Below, piece after piece: positions 39,326 through 48,285 of a stretch of DNA of 64,000 nt (within the stretch, counting starts at the first letter, position 1; each line of letters opens with the position of its first letter). The position numbers and the translations under genes are program-made. A model generated the notes under the pieces. The model was not told the origin of the DNA, did not search any database, and saw only the letters and a list, made by a program, of their open reading frames with translations. The stretch is from Gaiellasilicea sp963811885 (GTDB lineage Bacteria > Actinomycetota > Thermoleophilia > Gaiellales > Gaiellaceae), in assembly GCA_963811885.1 (NCBI GenBank), contig CAWETB010000015.1:558001-622000 (forward strand), written 5' to 3'.

Positions 39326-39578
39326 CAGCGTCCAATTCTAGAGGGTGTGTGACGACCCGCGAGAGACCGGGGTCGACCGTGACGTTCTGCCGCAGCACGC
39401 GGTTGAACGCGCGCCGCGAAAGCGCCCGCTCGAAGCAGGCGAGCCGTCGGCACGTGTAGACGCCGCGTCCCGGCTCCGTGCGGCCGCTGACGAGCACTCC
39501 GTCGCGGGCCGCAAAGCGGACGAGCTCCTGCTGCGGCGCCTTGCGCCCGCAGCCCGCACAGGTGCGTTCCGGCGTCAC
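39318..39578 (-). CDS. ylxR: YlxR family RNA-binding protein
   Basis: 86 residues. RTCAGCGRKAPQQELVRF and GRGVYTCRRLACFERAL match YlxR (DUF448), found between nusA and infB. GTG 39578 overlaps the nusA TGA (GTGA) and the stop overlaps the infB start, giving tight coupling. Confidence 0.93.
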   Translation of the reverse strand: MTPERTCAGCGRKAPQQELVRFAARDGVLVSGRTEPGRGVYTCRRLACFERALSRRAFNRVLRQNVTVDPGLSRVVTHPLELDADG

Positions 39579-41033
39579 GCAGGCGTCTCGTCCTCCTGGC
39601 GATCCGCGGCGAGCGGCTCGTCGGCGGCCTCGGCGGGCGTCTCGACCGGACTCGGCCTCGTCGGCGACCTCGGCCTCGACCTCGGCGACCGGCTCGAGCT
39701 GCTCCGCCTCCTCGGGCGTCGCGACCTCCTCGACCGCCTCGGCGGGGACCTCCGGGGGCTCCTGGCCGACGAGCGCCTGGTGCGCGGGCACGCCGCAGTA
39801 GCGCGTGCCGGCGAGGGACGCGTTCGGGCAGCGCTTGCCGTTCGAGAGGATCGCGGCGCAGCGGCCGGAGAAGTCGCCGGCCTCGCCGTCGCCCTCGCCG
39901 GCGCCCGCGAAGGCAGCCTCGGCCTCGGCCGCGGCGAACTCCTCGTCGGACTGGATGTCGACCTTCCAGCCGGTCAGGCGGGCGGCGAGGCGGGCGTTCA
40001 GGCCCTCCTTGCCGATCGCGAGCGCCAGCTGGTCGTTCGGGACGACGACGGTCGCCTCCTTGGTCTCGTCGTCGATGTAGACCTCGCGCACGCGTGCGGG
40101 CGAGAGCGCCTTGGCGACGAACCGGGCCGGCTCCGTGTTCCACGGGATGATGTCGATCTTCTCGCCGCGCAGCTCCGAGACGACCATGCGGACGCGCGAG
40201 CCACGAGGGCCGACGCACGCGCCGACCGGGTCGACGCCCTGGGCGTGCGACTCGACGGCGATCTTGGCGCGGTAGCCGGGCTCGCGGGCGACGCCGCGGA
40301 TCTCGACCAGCCCGTCTGCGATCTCGGGCACCTCGAGCTCGAAGAGCGTCTTGATCAGCTCGGGATCGCGGCGCGACAGGATCACCTGCGGGCCCTTCGT
40401 GCCGGAGCGGACCTCGGTGATGACGGCCTTGATCCGGGAGCCCTGCTCGTAGCGCTCGCCGTCGACCTGCTCCGAGCGCGGCAGCAGCGCCTCGACCTTG
40501 CCGAGGTCGACGAGGACGTTGTTGCGGTCGCCCGCCTGCTGGACGATGCCGGTGACGACCTCGCCCTGGCGGTCGATGTACTCCTCGTACATCATCGCGC
40601 GCTCGGCCTCGCGGATGCGCTGCTGGATCACCTGCTTGGCCGTCATCGCTGCGATGCGGCCGAAGTCGTGCGGGGTGACGTCGGCGCGCTTGATCAGCTC
40701 CTCGGGCACCTGATCCCAGTCGAGCTCGAGCTCGTCCTGGTTGATCAGGGTGTGCTGCTTCTCCCCCGTCTCCTCCTCGAGGTGCTCGAGCTCGTCGATC
40801 TTCGCCTCCATCGCCTCGTCGAGCAGGCGCTCCTCGAGATCCTCGGGGATCTCGATCGCGAAGACGCGGAACTCACCCTCCTCGTCCAGCTCGACGGTGG
40901 CGTGGCGGGCCGCGCCGGGAGTCTTCTTGTAGGCGGCCAGGAGCGCGTCCTCCAGCGCGTGGATGACGGTGTTCTCCTCGATTCCCTTTTCGCGTTCGAG
41001 CCCGCGGATGTGCTCGATGATCTCCTGCGACAT
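39575..41033 (-). CDS. nusA: Transcription factor NusA with zinc-knuckle-like C-terminal extension (one frame change)
   Basis: About 486 codons. N-terminal polymerase-binding domain, S1 domain (GEVVTGIVQQ), and KH domains (GVDPVGACVGPRGSRVR, ALAIGKEGLNARLAARLTG). After the KH region comes an extension with GRCAAILSNGKRC, GTRYCGVPAH, i.e. C-x9-C-x10-C-x4-H, then an acidic Glu/Ala tail. The frame changes near 39645; repaired, it ends at TGA 39575. NusA modulates pausing, termination and antitermination. Confidence 0.95.
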
Positions 41034-41043
41034 TGCTCTTCTC

Positions 41044-41472
41044 CTACTGCTCGTAGACCAGGTTGCCCCGGACGACCTGGTCGTACGGGATCTCGACGGT
41101 GTCGTCGCCCGAACGGACGACGACGGACTGCTGTCCGGCGCTGACGACCTCGCCCTTGAGCTTCTTGCGCTCGGGCGTGCGAAGGGTGACGGTGCGGCCG
41201 ATCGCGTTGCGGAAGTGCTCGGGAGTGCGGACGGGGCGCTCGATTCCCGGCGAGGAGACGTCGATCGCGTAGTCGCGCTGGTACTCGCGCAGCACGTCGG
41301 TGACGCGCGCGCAGAGCGCGTGGTCGACTCCCTCGGCGTGGTCGATGAAGACGGTGAACCGATCGGGGTTCGACAGCTCGACGGCAAGCACCTCGACGCC
41401 CGGCAGGGCCGTCTCGACTTCCCGTCCGATCTGCTTCGTCAGTGTCCGCTCCTTCTCGTGCGTCGCGCTCAA
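41044..41472 (-). CDS. rimP: Ribosome maturation factor RimP
   Basis: 142 residues. VEVLAVELSNPDRFTVFIDH, YAIDVSSPGIERPV and FRNAIGRTVTLRT match RimP, the 30S assembly factor that heads nusA operons. TTG start with GAGGGAG about eight bases before. An intrinsic terminator lies 20 bases upstream. Confidence 0.93.
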   Translation of the reverse strand: MSATHEKERTLTKQIGREVETALPGVEVLAVELSNPDRFTVFIDHAEGVDHALCARVTDVLREYQRDYAIDVSSPGIERPVRTPEHFRNAIGRTVTLRTPERKKLKGEVVSAGQQSVVVRSGDDTVEIPYDQVVRGNLVYEQ

Positions 41473-41491
41473 TTCGTGACTCCCTCAACAA

Positions 41492-41514
41492 AAATGGGCG
41501 CAGCGCGCCCATTT
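41492..41514 (-). terminator. Intrinsic terminator in the rimP-nusA leader
   Basis: AAATGGGCGC-GCT-GCGCCCATTT on the minus strand, a perfect 10-base-pair stem with a three-base loop, runs directly into TTTTTGTT. It ends 20 bases before the rimP start, so it either ends the upstream EamA message or acts as an attenuator of rimP-nusA-infB. Confidence 0.75.
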
Positions 41515-41541
41515 CGTCCAGCAGGTGAAAATGGTGCGAGA

Positions 41542-41550
41542 AGTGTAGCA
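41542..41550 (-). promoter_or_regulatory. Extended -10 (TGC-TACACT) upstream of the rimP terminator
   Basis: TGCTACACT lies between the EamA stop and the terminator. Transcription would start near 41535, putting the whole terminator in the leader. No clear -35. Confidence 0.4.
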
Positions 41551-41568
41551 AGCACTAGGCCGTTCGGC

Positions 41569-42388
41569 CTATCGCCGGCCTACGCGGAGCCCAGCGCCAA
41601 CGACCCCCGCGACGACGAGCACGGCCCCCGCCAGACGCCCGCGCGTGACGCGTTCGCCGAGGAACGGAGCCGCGAGCGCGACGGCGAAGAGGACGCTCGT
41701 CTCGCGCACCGCGGCGACCGGCGCGGCGGGCGCGATGCGGAGCGCGGCGAGCACGAGGACGTAGGCGAGGAAGCCGCCGCAGCCGGCCAGGACCGCCCGT
41801 CCGCTCCACTCCGCCCGCAGGCGCTCCCGGCCGCTCAGGAGCGCCGCACCGACCGCCGCCGGCAGCAGCGCGAACAGCAGGTACGGCACCGGGTTCGCGT
41901 CCTGGATCCCCTCCGCGTCGACGAGCGTGTAGGCCGCGATCTGCGCGGCGATCAGCGAGTCCGAGCGCGACCCCGAGGCGGTCGCCGCCTCGCAGGCCGC
42001 GCACGAGCACGACGCCGGCCGCGACGGCGAGGACGCCGGCCACCTCGATCCGGCTCGGGTCGTAGCCCGTCACGACGGCGCCGAGCAGCACGAGGACAGG
42101 GGCGCCGCCGCGCGCGAGCGGGTAGACGAGCGAGAGCTCCGCGCGCTGGTAGGCGGCCGTGAGCGTCAGGAAGTAGACGAGCTCGAGCGCGCCCGACGCG
42201 ACGAGCCAGGGAATCGCCTCACGCTCGATCCCCCACGTCGCGGCTGCGAACGGCAGCGCGATCACGAGGCTGGAGCAGAGCGCGACCGCCGTCGCCGCGA
42301 GCACGTCGCGCGACCCGGCGAGGAGGAGGTTCCAGACCGCGTGCAGGATCGCCGCGCCGAGCGCGAGCGCGAGGGCGGCGCTACTCAA
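41569..42388 (-). CDS. EamA/DMT-superfamily transporter (one frame change)
   Basis: About 273 codons with ten membrane helices in two EamA halves (ILHAVWNLLLAGSRDV with LVYPLARGGAPVLV, then APVAAVRETSVLFAVALAAPFLGERVT). Likely a small-molecule exporter or importer. The frame changes near 41975 between the halves. TTG 42388 overlaps the upstream kinase stop. Substrate unknown. Confidence 0.85.
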
Positions 42389-42842
42389 CGCCGACGAGAC
42401 GCAGGATCGTGGCGACGACGTCGTCCAGCGGCGCGGTCGTCCGCACCTCGTGATCGGCCGCCCGGCGCAGCAGCGGCTCGACCGTCTCGACGTCCTCGAG
42501 GAAGCGACTGAGCTCGAGCGGTGACTTGCCGTACGGATTGTTCGTTCTCGTCTGCAACCGCTCGACCATCGTCTCGAGCGGCGCGCTCAGGAGGACGATG
42601 TGGTCGAACTGCGGGTGGAACGTGCCCTGGTTCTCCTCGCAGCCGGCGAGGAAGAGGACGTCCGCGTCCTCGGTCGCGAGCAGCTGCCGGATCGCGTCCT
42701 CGCGCCACAGCTGGCGTCCGTCGGGTTGGACGTCGCAGAACCCGTCGTCCGTGTCGACCGCCTTGTACCCGCGCGCGACCAGCTCCTCGACGACGCTCGA
42801 CTTCCCCGTCCCGGACATACCGGTGAGCAGGACGCGCTTCAC
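42381..42842 (-). CDS. Small P-loop kinase-like ATPase
   Basis: 153 residues. Walker A GMSGTGKSS at residues 8-16, then VDTDDGFCDV, VLFLAGCEENQGTFHP and an Arg-rich lid (ERLQTRTNNPYG). The fold looks like shikimate or adenylate kinase. The substrate is unknown. GTG 42842 overlaps the dtd stop (GTGA). Confidence 0.8.
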   Translation of the reverse strand: MKRVLLTGMSGTGKSSVVEELVARGYKAVDTDDGFCDVQPDGRQLWREDAIRQLLATEDADVLFLAGCEENQGTFHPQFDHIVLLSAPLETMVERLQTRTNNPYGKSPLELSRFLEDVETVEPLLRRAADHEVRTTAPLDDVVATILRLVGVE

Positions 42843-43291
42843 GCCCGCCCCGCGCCGACGTCGAGGACGATCGTCACCGGCCCGTCGTTGACGAGCTCGA
42901 CGTCCATGCGAGCGCCGAAGACGCCCGTCTCCACCTCGACGCCGAGGTCGCGGAGCGCCGCGCAGAAGCGCTCGTACAGGCGCTCCGCCTCCCCCGGCTC
43001 CGCCGCTCCTCCGAAGCTCGGCCGGTTGCCCTTGGCGGTGTCGGCGATGAGCGTGAACTGGCTGACGGCGAGGATGGCGCCGCCCGTGTCGAGCACCGAA
43101 CGGTCGAAGCGGCCGTCGTCGTTCTCGAAGACCCGGAGCCGGGCGACCTTCTCGGCCAGCCTCGCCGCCTCGCTCTCCGCGTCGCCGGACGCCACACCGA
43201 GCAGGACGAGCAGTCCGGCGCCGATCTCGCCGGCGACGACGCCGTCGACCCGCACGGAGGCCCGGGAAACGCGTTGGATCACGGCCCTCAT
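42839..43291 (-). CDS. dtd: D-aminoacyl-tRNA deacylase
   Basis: 150 residues. MRAVIQRVSRASV, SQFTLIADTAKGNRPSF and LVNDGPVTIVLD match Dtd, which hydrolyses D-amino acids (and glycine mischarged on tRNA-Ala) from tRNA. The Gly-cisPro NDGPVT motif is present. Its ATG is interlocked with the divergent pilB-like start region. Confidence 0.95.
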   Translation of the reverse strand: MRAVIQRVSRASVRVDGVVAGEIGAGLLVLLGVASGDAESEAARLAEKVARLRVFENDDGRFDRSVLDTGGAILAVSQFTLIADTAKGNRPSFGGAAEPGEAERLYERFCAALRDLGVEVETGVFGARMDVELVNDGPVTIVLDVGAGRA

Positions 43292-43304
43292 GTCGACCCG
43301 CACT

Positions 43305-45044
43305 ATGGCCGATAGACGAACGGTGGAAGCTGCGGCAATTCCCACGTCTGCGTCTGCGGAACCGTACGACCGGCCCGAAGGCCGGCCGCAGCTCGGCTCG
43401 CTGCTCCTGCGCGACGGCATCATCACCGCCGAGCAGCTCGCGGCCGCGCTCGCCCAGAAAGAGGCCGAGGGCGGCAGGCTCGGCGAGATCCTGCTCCGCT
43501 ACAACGTCACGTCCGCCTCGGCGATCGCACAGGCCCTCGCCGAGCAGTACGGCTTCGAGTTCCTCGAGCTGACCCGCTTCGACCTCGTCCCCGCCGCGAC
43601 GAGCCTCCTGCCCGAGAACGTCGCGCGACGCCTCTCCGCGCTGCCGATCGCTTTGGACGAGGACGGAACCGTGGTCGTCGCGGTCACCGACCCGACCGAC
43701 GTGATGGCCTCCGACGACCTCCGGCTCGCGCTGGGGCTTCAGATCCGCTTCGTCGTCGTCTCGACCCTCGACCTCTCGCGCACACTCGACCGCTGCTTCC
43801 GCGGCAACGTCAACGTCGAGATGGAGTCCGACCTGGAGGAGGATGCGCCCAGCGAGGACATCACCGAGGGCGGCGCCACCGACGCGCCCGCGATCAAGCT
43901 GACGAACCAGATCATCGCCAACGCGATCGCCGAGGGCGCTTCCGACATCCACTTCGAGCCGCAGCCGCACGCGATGGTCGTCCGCGCCAGGATCGACGGC
44001 GTCATGCGGAAGGTCGCCGAGGTGCCGACCGGCCTGACGCCGGCGGTCACGAGCCGCCTGAAGATCATGGGCGAGCTCGACATCGCCGACCGCCGCAACG
44101 CCCAGGACGGCCGCATCTCGATCCGCTACGACGGCGATCCGGTCGATCTCCGCATCGCCGTCCTGCCGACGACGTTCGGCGAGAAGGTCGTGCTCAGGAT
44201 CCTCCATCGCGCCTCCGGGCGGCTCAACATCACCGATCTCGGCATGAACCCGGAGGCCGAGGCGGTGCTGATGCGAGCGCTGAAGCAGCCGTACGGCGCG
44301 GTTCTCACCGTCGGCCCGACCGGCTCCGGCAAGACGACCACGCTCTACGCGGCGCTCGAGTTCCTCAACGACGACGAACGCTCGCTTGCGACGATCGAGG
44401 ACCCGGTCGAGAACCAGATCCCCGGCATCACGCAGGTCGAGGTCAACGTCCGCGCGGGCCTGACGTTCGCGAGCGGCCTGCGGACGATGCTTCGCTCCGA
44501 CCCCGACGTCGTCCTGATCGGCGAGGTCCGCGACGAGGAGACGGCGCGCATCGCGATCCAGGCGGCGATGACCGGCCACCTCGTGCTGACGACGCTGCAC
44601 ACCCACAACGCCGCCAGCTCGATCGCACGGCTGCGGGACATGGGCGTCGACCAGTCCCTGATCGCGACCTCGATCAACTGCATCGTCGCGCAGCGGCTCG
44701 CGCGCCGGCTCTGCGTCCACTGCCGCGAGGCCTACGTCCCGACGCAGGCGGAGAAGATCGCCGACGGGCTCCACGGCGTCCTCGAAGAGGGCGAGATGCT
44801 CTACCGCCCGCGCGGCTGCGCCGAGTGTGCCGACCTGGGTTACCGCGGCCGTGTCGCCATCTACGAGGTGATGCCGATCGGCGGCAAGATCCGGCATCTG
44901 ATCGAGGCGTCGACCGAGGAGATCTTCGCGGCCGCGGTGGCCGGCGGGATGATCACGCTGCGCGAAGACGGGATCCGCCTCTGCCGCGCGGGCGTCACCT
45001 CGCTCGAGGAGATCCACCGCGTCACCGGCGACCGCCTGATGTAG
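43305..45044 (+). CDS. pilB: PilB/GspE-type secretion ATPase
   Basis: About 579 residues. N-terminal MshEN-like domain (GSLLLRDGIITAEQLAAAL), then the hexameric ATPase with Walker A GPTGSGKTTTLY, Asp box, Walker B VVLIGEVRDEETA, His box TTLHTHNAASS, and a CVHC...CAEC zinc site. It powers type IV pilus or type II secretion assembly. No pilin or PilC gene is nearby. An in-frame ATG at 43290 would add five residues. Confidence 0.92.
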   Translation: MADRRTVEAAAIPTSASAEPYDRPEGRPQLGSLLLRDGIITAEQLAAALAQKEAEGGRLGEILLRYNVTSASAIAQALAEQYGFEFLELTRFDLVPAATSLLPENVARRLSALPIALDEDGTVVVAVTDPTDVMASDDLRLALGLQIRFVVVSTLDLSRTLDRCFRGNVNVEMESDLEEDAPSEDITEGGATDAPAIKLTNQIIANAIAEGASDIHFEPQPHAMVVRARIDGVMRKVAEVPTGLTPAVTSRLKIMGELDIADRRNAQDGRISIRYDGDPVDLRIAVLPTTFGEKVVLRILHRASGRLNITDLGMNPEAEAVLMRALKQPYGAVLTVGPTGSGKTTTLYAALEFLNDDERSLATIEDPVENQIPGITQVEVNVRAGLTFASGLRTMLRSDPDVVLIGEVRDEETARIAIQAAMTGHLVLTTLHTHNAASSIARLRDMGVDQSLIATSINCIVAQRLARRLCVHCREAYVPTQAEKIADGLHGVLEEGEMLYRPRGCAECADLGYRGRVAIYEVMPIGGKIRHLIEASTEEIFAAAVAGGMITLREDGIRLCRAGVTSLEEIHRVTGDRLM

Positions 45045-45419
45045 CTAGCCGGTCTCGTTCTCGGCCGAGTCGTCGAGCTGCATGATCCGCTCGGCGTAGT
45101 GCTCGCTCGACGGCGAGAGCGAGCTGGCGAGCTTGTAGTGACCGTTCGCCTCGGCGTCGCGGCCCTGCTTCTCGAGCGCGCGACCGAGCGCGTAGTGGGC
45201 GTAGTCGTCGGTCGGCGAGAGCTCGAGGACGGCCCTGAACTCCGCCTCCGCCTCCTTCCAGCGCTGGATCCGGAAGTAGGCGATCCCCAGCGCCTCTCGG
45301 ATCGAGGCCTTGTCCGGCTCGAGCTTCTTCGCCTTCTCGAGCGCGACCGTCGCCTGCGCGGCCATGCCGTCCTTGAGATGGGCCTTGCCCTGCTGGAAGT
45401 GGTCGTACGCGTCGGTCAC
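45045..45419 (-). CDS. Tetratricopeptide-repeat protein
   Basis: 124 residues with three TPR units (ALEKAKKLEPDKASIREALG, AEAEFRAVLELSPTDDYAHY, ANGHYKLASSLSPSSEHYAE). No signal peptide; a soluble adaptor. GTG 45419 overlaps the nucleotidyltransferase stop. It ends head to head with the pilB stop, with no gap (TAG-CTA). Confidence 0.85.
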   Translation of the reverse strand: MTDAYDHFQQGKAHLKDGMAAQATVALEKAKKLEPDKASIREALGIAYFRIQRWKEAEAEFRAVLELSPTDDYAHYALGRALEKQGRDAEANGHYKLASSLSPSSEHYAERIMQLDDSAENETG

Positions 45420-46084
45420 AGGCTTCTAAGGTAGGGAAAGTTGTGCTCGAGGAGGTCGAACGGCGTCGTCAGGCCACGCGCCGGGCCGACCTCGATCGCC
45501 GCTATCTCCTCTCCCGCGTCGATCGCTTGTTGAAACGCGGTCGAGAGCTCGAACGGACGCCGTCCCGGCAGCGCCTCGATCCTGGGGGCGACGGCCGGGC
45601 CGACCGCCCACAGCGGCATCCCGAGCACGCCCTCGCCGAGCACGCGCCTGACGCGCCCGTCGTCGACCTCGACCGTCCCCGGCCGCGGCTGGACGGCGAT
45701 CGCCCCGGCCGCGTCCGAGCCGGCGTAGGCGGCGGCGAAGCGACCGATCTCGCCGGGCGCAAAGACGAGATCGGCTCCGAGGACGAGGTATGGAGCGGTC
45801 GCGCGGGCAGCGACGACGGCGTGTGCGGACCCGTCGGGCTCGCTCTGGCGTGCGTAGGCCACGTCGACGCCGAACCCACCGCCGTCGCCGATCAGCTGCT
45901 CGATCTGCTCCGCCCGGTACCCGGTCACGACGGTGACGTGCGGGGCGCCCGCGGCGGCGAGCTCGCGCAGCAGGTGAGCGATCACCGGCGTGCCGTCCAC
46001 CGGCAGCACGGGCTTGGCGTAGCGCTCGGTGAGCGGCCGGAGCCTCGTGCCGAGGCCGGCTGCGATCACGACGGCCGGGATCAC
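45416..46084 (-). CDS. Sugar-phosphate nucleotidyltransferase
   Basis: 222 residues. VIPAVVIAAGLGTRLRPLTE, KPVLPVDGTPVIAHLL, VVTGYRAEQI and VLGADLVF match the NTP_transferase family (RmlA/MurU-like). It transfers a nucleotide to a sugar phosphate. GTG overlaps the transglutaminase stop (GTGA). Sugar not predictable; the short length resembles MurU/HddC. Confidence 0.85.
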   Translation of the reverse strand: MIPAVVIAAGLGTRLRPLTERYAKPVLPVDGTPVIAHLLRELAAAGAPHVTVVTGYRAEQIEQLIGDGGGFGVDVAYARQSEPDGSAHAVVAARATAPYLVLGADLVFAPGEIGRFAAAYAGSDAAGAIAVQPRPGTVEVDDGRVRRVLGEGVLGMPLWAVGPAVAPRIEALPGRRPFELSTAFQQAIDAGEEIAAIEVGPARGLTTPFDLLEHNFPYLRSL

Positions 46085-48285
46085 GTGCGCAGCGAGCGGA
46101 GCGCAAGCAGGCCGCGCAGGCGGGCCGGCCGGCCGAGCCGGAATCGGAGCAGGCGCACGAGCTTCCGCAGCTCTCCGCGCGCACGGCTGGCGGCGGCGGC
46201 GCTGCCCTCCGGCGGGCCGAACCGGGCTTCCGCGAGTGCACGGGCGAAAGGCCGGCCGTCGGCGCCCAGCTCGGCATGAAGAAGCTCGTGCAGCTCCTCC
46301 GGCGTCATGCTGGCGCTGACCGCGATGCCCTGGTCGGCGAGGAAGTCGACGAGCTCGCGGCGGGCCGCGCCGGCCAGACGCCTCGGATCCCGGGTGAGGT
46401 AGCGGCTGCGCCGCCGCACGAGCTTGACGAGACCGAGCGCGACGATCGCAGCGAGAGCGAGCAGGACGAGCAGCCACACGGTGCTCCGACCCTTGCCGCC
46501 GGCGCTGCGGCCGGCCTGGGCCTGCTCCGCGAGCCGCTCCTTCTGCTCGAGCAGGCGCAGCTGATCGGCGCCGCCGCCGTTGACCCCGTTGGCGCCGCGG
46601 ACGAATCCGTCCGCGGCGTCGCCGGCGTTGAACCCGGTCGACGAGGCGCTGTAGTTCGCAGTGAGTGAGCCGCGCCCTGGCGTCGGGTCGAACGGCAGCC
46701 AGCCGAAGCCCGGGAACCAGACCTCGACCCAGGCATGAGCGTTGTGGTCGGTCACCGTCCAGCCGCCGTCCTCGTATTTGCCGCTGGTGAAGCCGGCGGC
46801 GACGCGCGCGGGAATCCCCAGCATCCGCAGCATCAGCGCCATCGCGCCCGCGAAGTGCTGGCAGTAGCCGCGTTTCCCCTCGGCGACGAAGTGCGCCAGC
46901 GGCGGCGCCCCACCCGTCGCCGGCGGGTTCTCGTCGTACGTGAAGCCTCCGGTCGAGCGCAGCCAGGTCTCGATCGCGACGACGGCGCCGTAGGGCGTCC
47001 GCGCGTCGGCTCGCAGCCGGCGCGCCTCCTGCCACATGGCCTCGTACGGCCAGAGCGCGAGGTAGCGGTCGTCCTTGAAGAGGCCGTCCACGAGCCGGTC
47101 GCGGCCGGGGACGCCGAACGGGTCGACGCGGGTGCGGCCGATGTCGAGGAAGCGGTCGAGCGCGGGCGGGTACTCGGCCTCGAGCCGCGCCAGCTCGGAC
47201 GGACCGGGGCGCGGCGCGTAGCTGTAGACCGTGTAGCGCTGCCCCCGCTTGAGGCCGTTGTAGGCCCGCGCGAGACCGTCCGAGAGGTGGAAGACGCTGC
47301 CGAGGCTGGGTGCGTCGAGCGCGACCGGCTGAGAAGCTGCGACGACGTGGGTGTCGCGGAGTGCGACCACCTCGACGTCCTGGCGAATCCAGGTACTGCG
47401 GTTGAGCGAGCGCGTGGGCAGGAGCGGGTCGTTCGGGAGCCTGCCGCTCGCCGGCCCGGTCGAGAGCGGCGTCGGGTTCTCGAGCCAGCGGTCGGAGTCG
47501 AACTGATCGAGCGTCGTCGCCCGCCAGTAGAGCCCGCGCTTCGGCCCGGTGATCCGCAGCACCGTCCTCTCCTTCTTCGGAAACTCGATCCCGCCGTAGG
47601 TGCCCTCCCAGACGTAGCTGACGGAGACCGGCTGTCCCGGGCCGCCGCTGCTCCACTGCTCCCACGAGAGCACGCCGTCCTTGGCGACGGCCGCAGAGCT
47701 CGCGGCGGCCGCGGCGGCGATCACGATCGCAGTGCCGGCGACGAGCGCGGGAACACGGCGCGCGGAGCGCAGGCCGGCGAGGACCCACAGCGCGGCGGCC
47801 AGGATGACGACGCCGTAGGCGATGCTGCGCGAGGGATAGAGCGCGGCGGGCCAGCCGGCGCCGCCGATCACCACGAGCAGCGCCAGCAGCGGCCGCCGCG
47901 CCGCGATCGCCTGGGCGAGCACGACGCAGAAGCCGAAGATCGCGAGCAGGACGACGCCGTGCATCCGCTGGTGCTCGAGCGCGTTGAACGGCACGGTGAC
48001 GTCGTAGAAGCCGCCGACGCCGTTGGCGAAGCGATCGAGGACGGGTGCGAAGAAGCCGGGACGGTCGTCGATCGCGGGCGTGTCGAGCGCGACCCAGGCG
48101 GCGATCAGCGCGGCCGGAGCGACGAGTGCGAGCCGCAGCCAGACCGTCGGCGCCAGGGCCGGAACGAGCGCGAGCAGGACGACCCAGAGCCAGTCGGCGC
48201 CCGCCGCGTGCGTCTCCTCGAGCCGGAGCCAGCCGAGTGTGATCAGGAGCGCCGGGAAGACGTAGACGCCGACTGTCCTAGCCAT
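46081..48285 (-). CDS. DUF3488/transglutaminase-like membrane protein
   Basis: 734 residues. Six membrane helices (about 1-200), an extracytoplasmic transglutaminase core with Cys in GYCQHFAGA (~473), His in NAHAWVEVW (~515) and Asp in FDPTPG (~535), one more helix near 610 and a basic cytoplasmic tail. It belongs with MoxR and DUF58 in a conserved three-gene set for protein maturation. Overlaps the DUF58 gene by 8 bases. Confidence 0.92.
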   Translation of the reverse strand: MARTVGVYVFPALLITLGWLRLEETHAAGADWLWVVLLALVPALAPTVWLRLALVAPAALIAAWVALDTPAIDDRPGFFAPVLDRFANGVGGFYDVTVPFNALEHQRMHGVVLLAIFGFCVVLAQAIAARRPLLALLVVIGGAGWPAALYPSRSIAYGVVILAAALWVLAGLRSARRVPALVAGTAIVIAAAAAASSAAVAKDGVLSWEQWSSGGPGQPVSVSYVWEGTYGGIEFPKKERTVLRITGPKRGLYWRATTLDQFDSDRWLENPTPLSTGPASGRLPNDPLLPTRSLNRSTWIRQDVEVVALRDTHVVAASQPVALDAPSLGSVFHLSDGLARAYNGLKRGQRYTVYSYAPRPGPSELARLEAEYPPALDRFLDIGRTRVDPFGVPGRDRLVDGLFKDDRYLALWPYEAMWQEARRLRADARTPYGAVVAIETWLRSTGGFTYDENPPATGGAPPLAHFVAEGKRGYCQHFAGAMALMLRMLGIPARVAAGFTSGKYEDGGWTVTDHNAHAWVEVWFPGFGWLPFDPTPGRGSLTANYSASSTGFNAGDAADGFVRGANGVNGGGADQLRLLEQKERLAEQAQAGRSAGGKGRSTVWLLVLLALAAIVALGLVKLVRRRSRYLTRDPRRLAGAARRELVDFLADQGIAVSASMTPEELHELLHAELGADGRPFARALAEARFGPPEGSAAAASRARGELRKLVRLLRFRLGRPARLRGLLALRSLRT

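Noticed and set aside
42381..45017. Long minus-strand frame through the PilB-like gene
   Set aside because: Only its last 154 codons (42381-42842) form a real protein; the rest is antisense to pilB and dtd.
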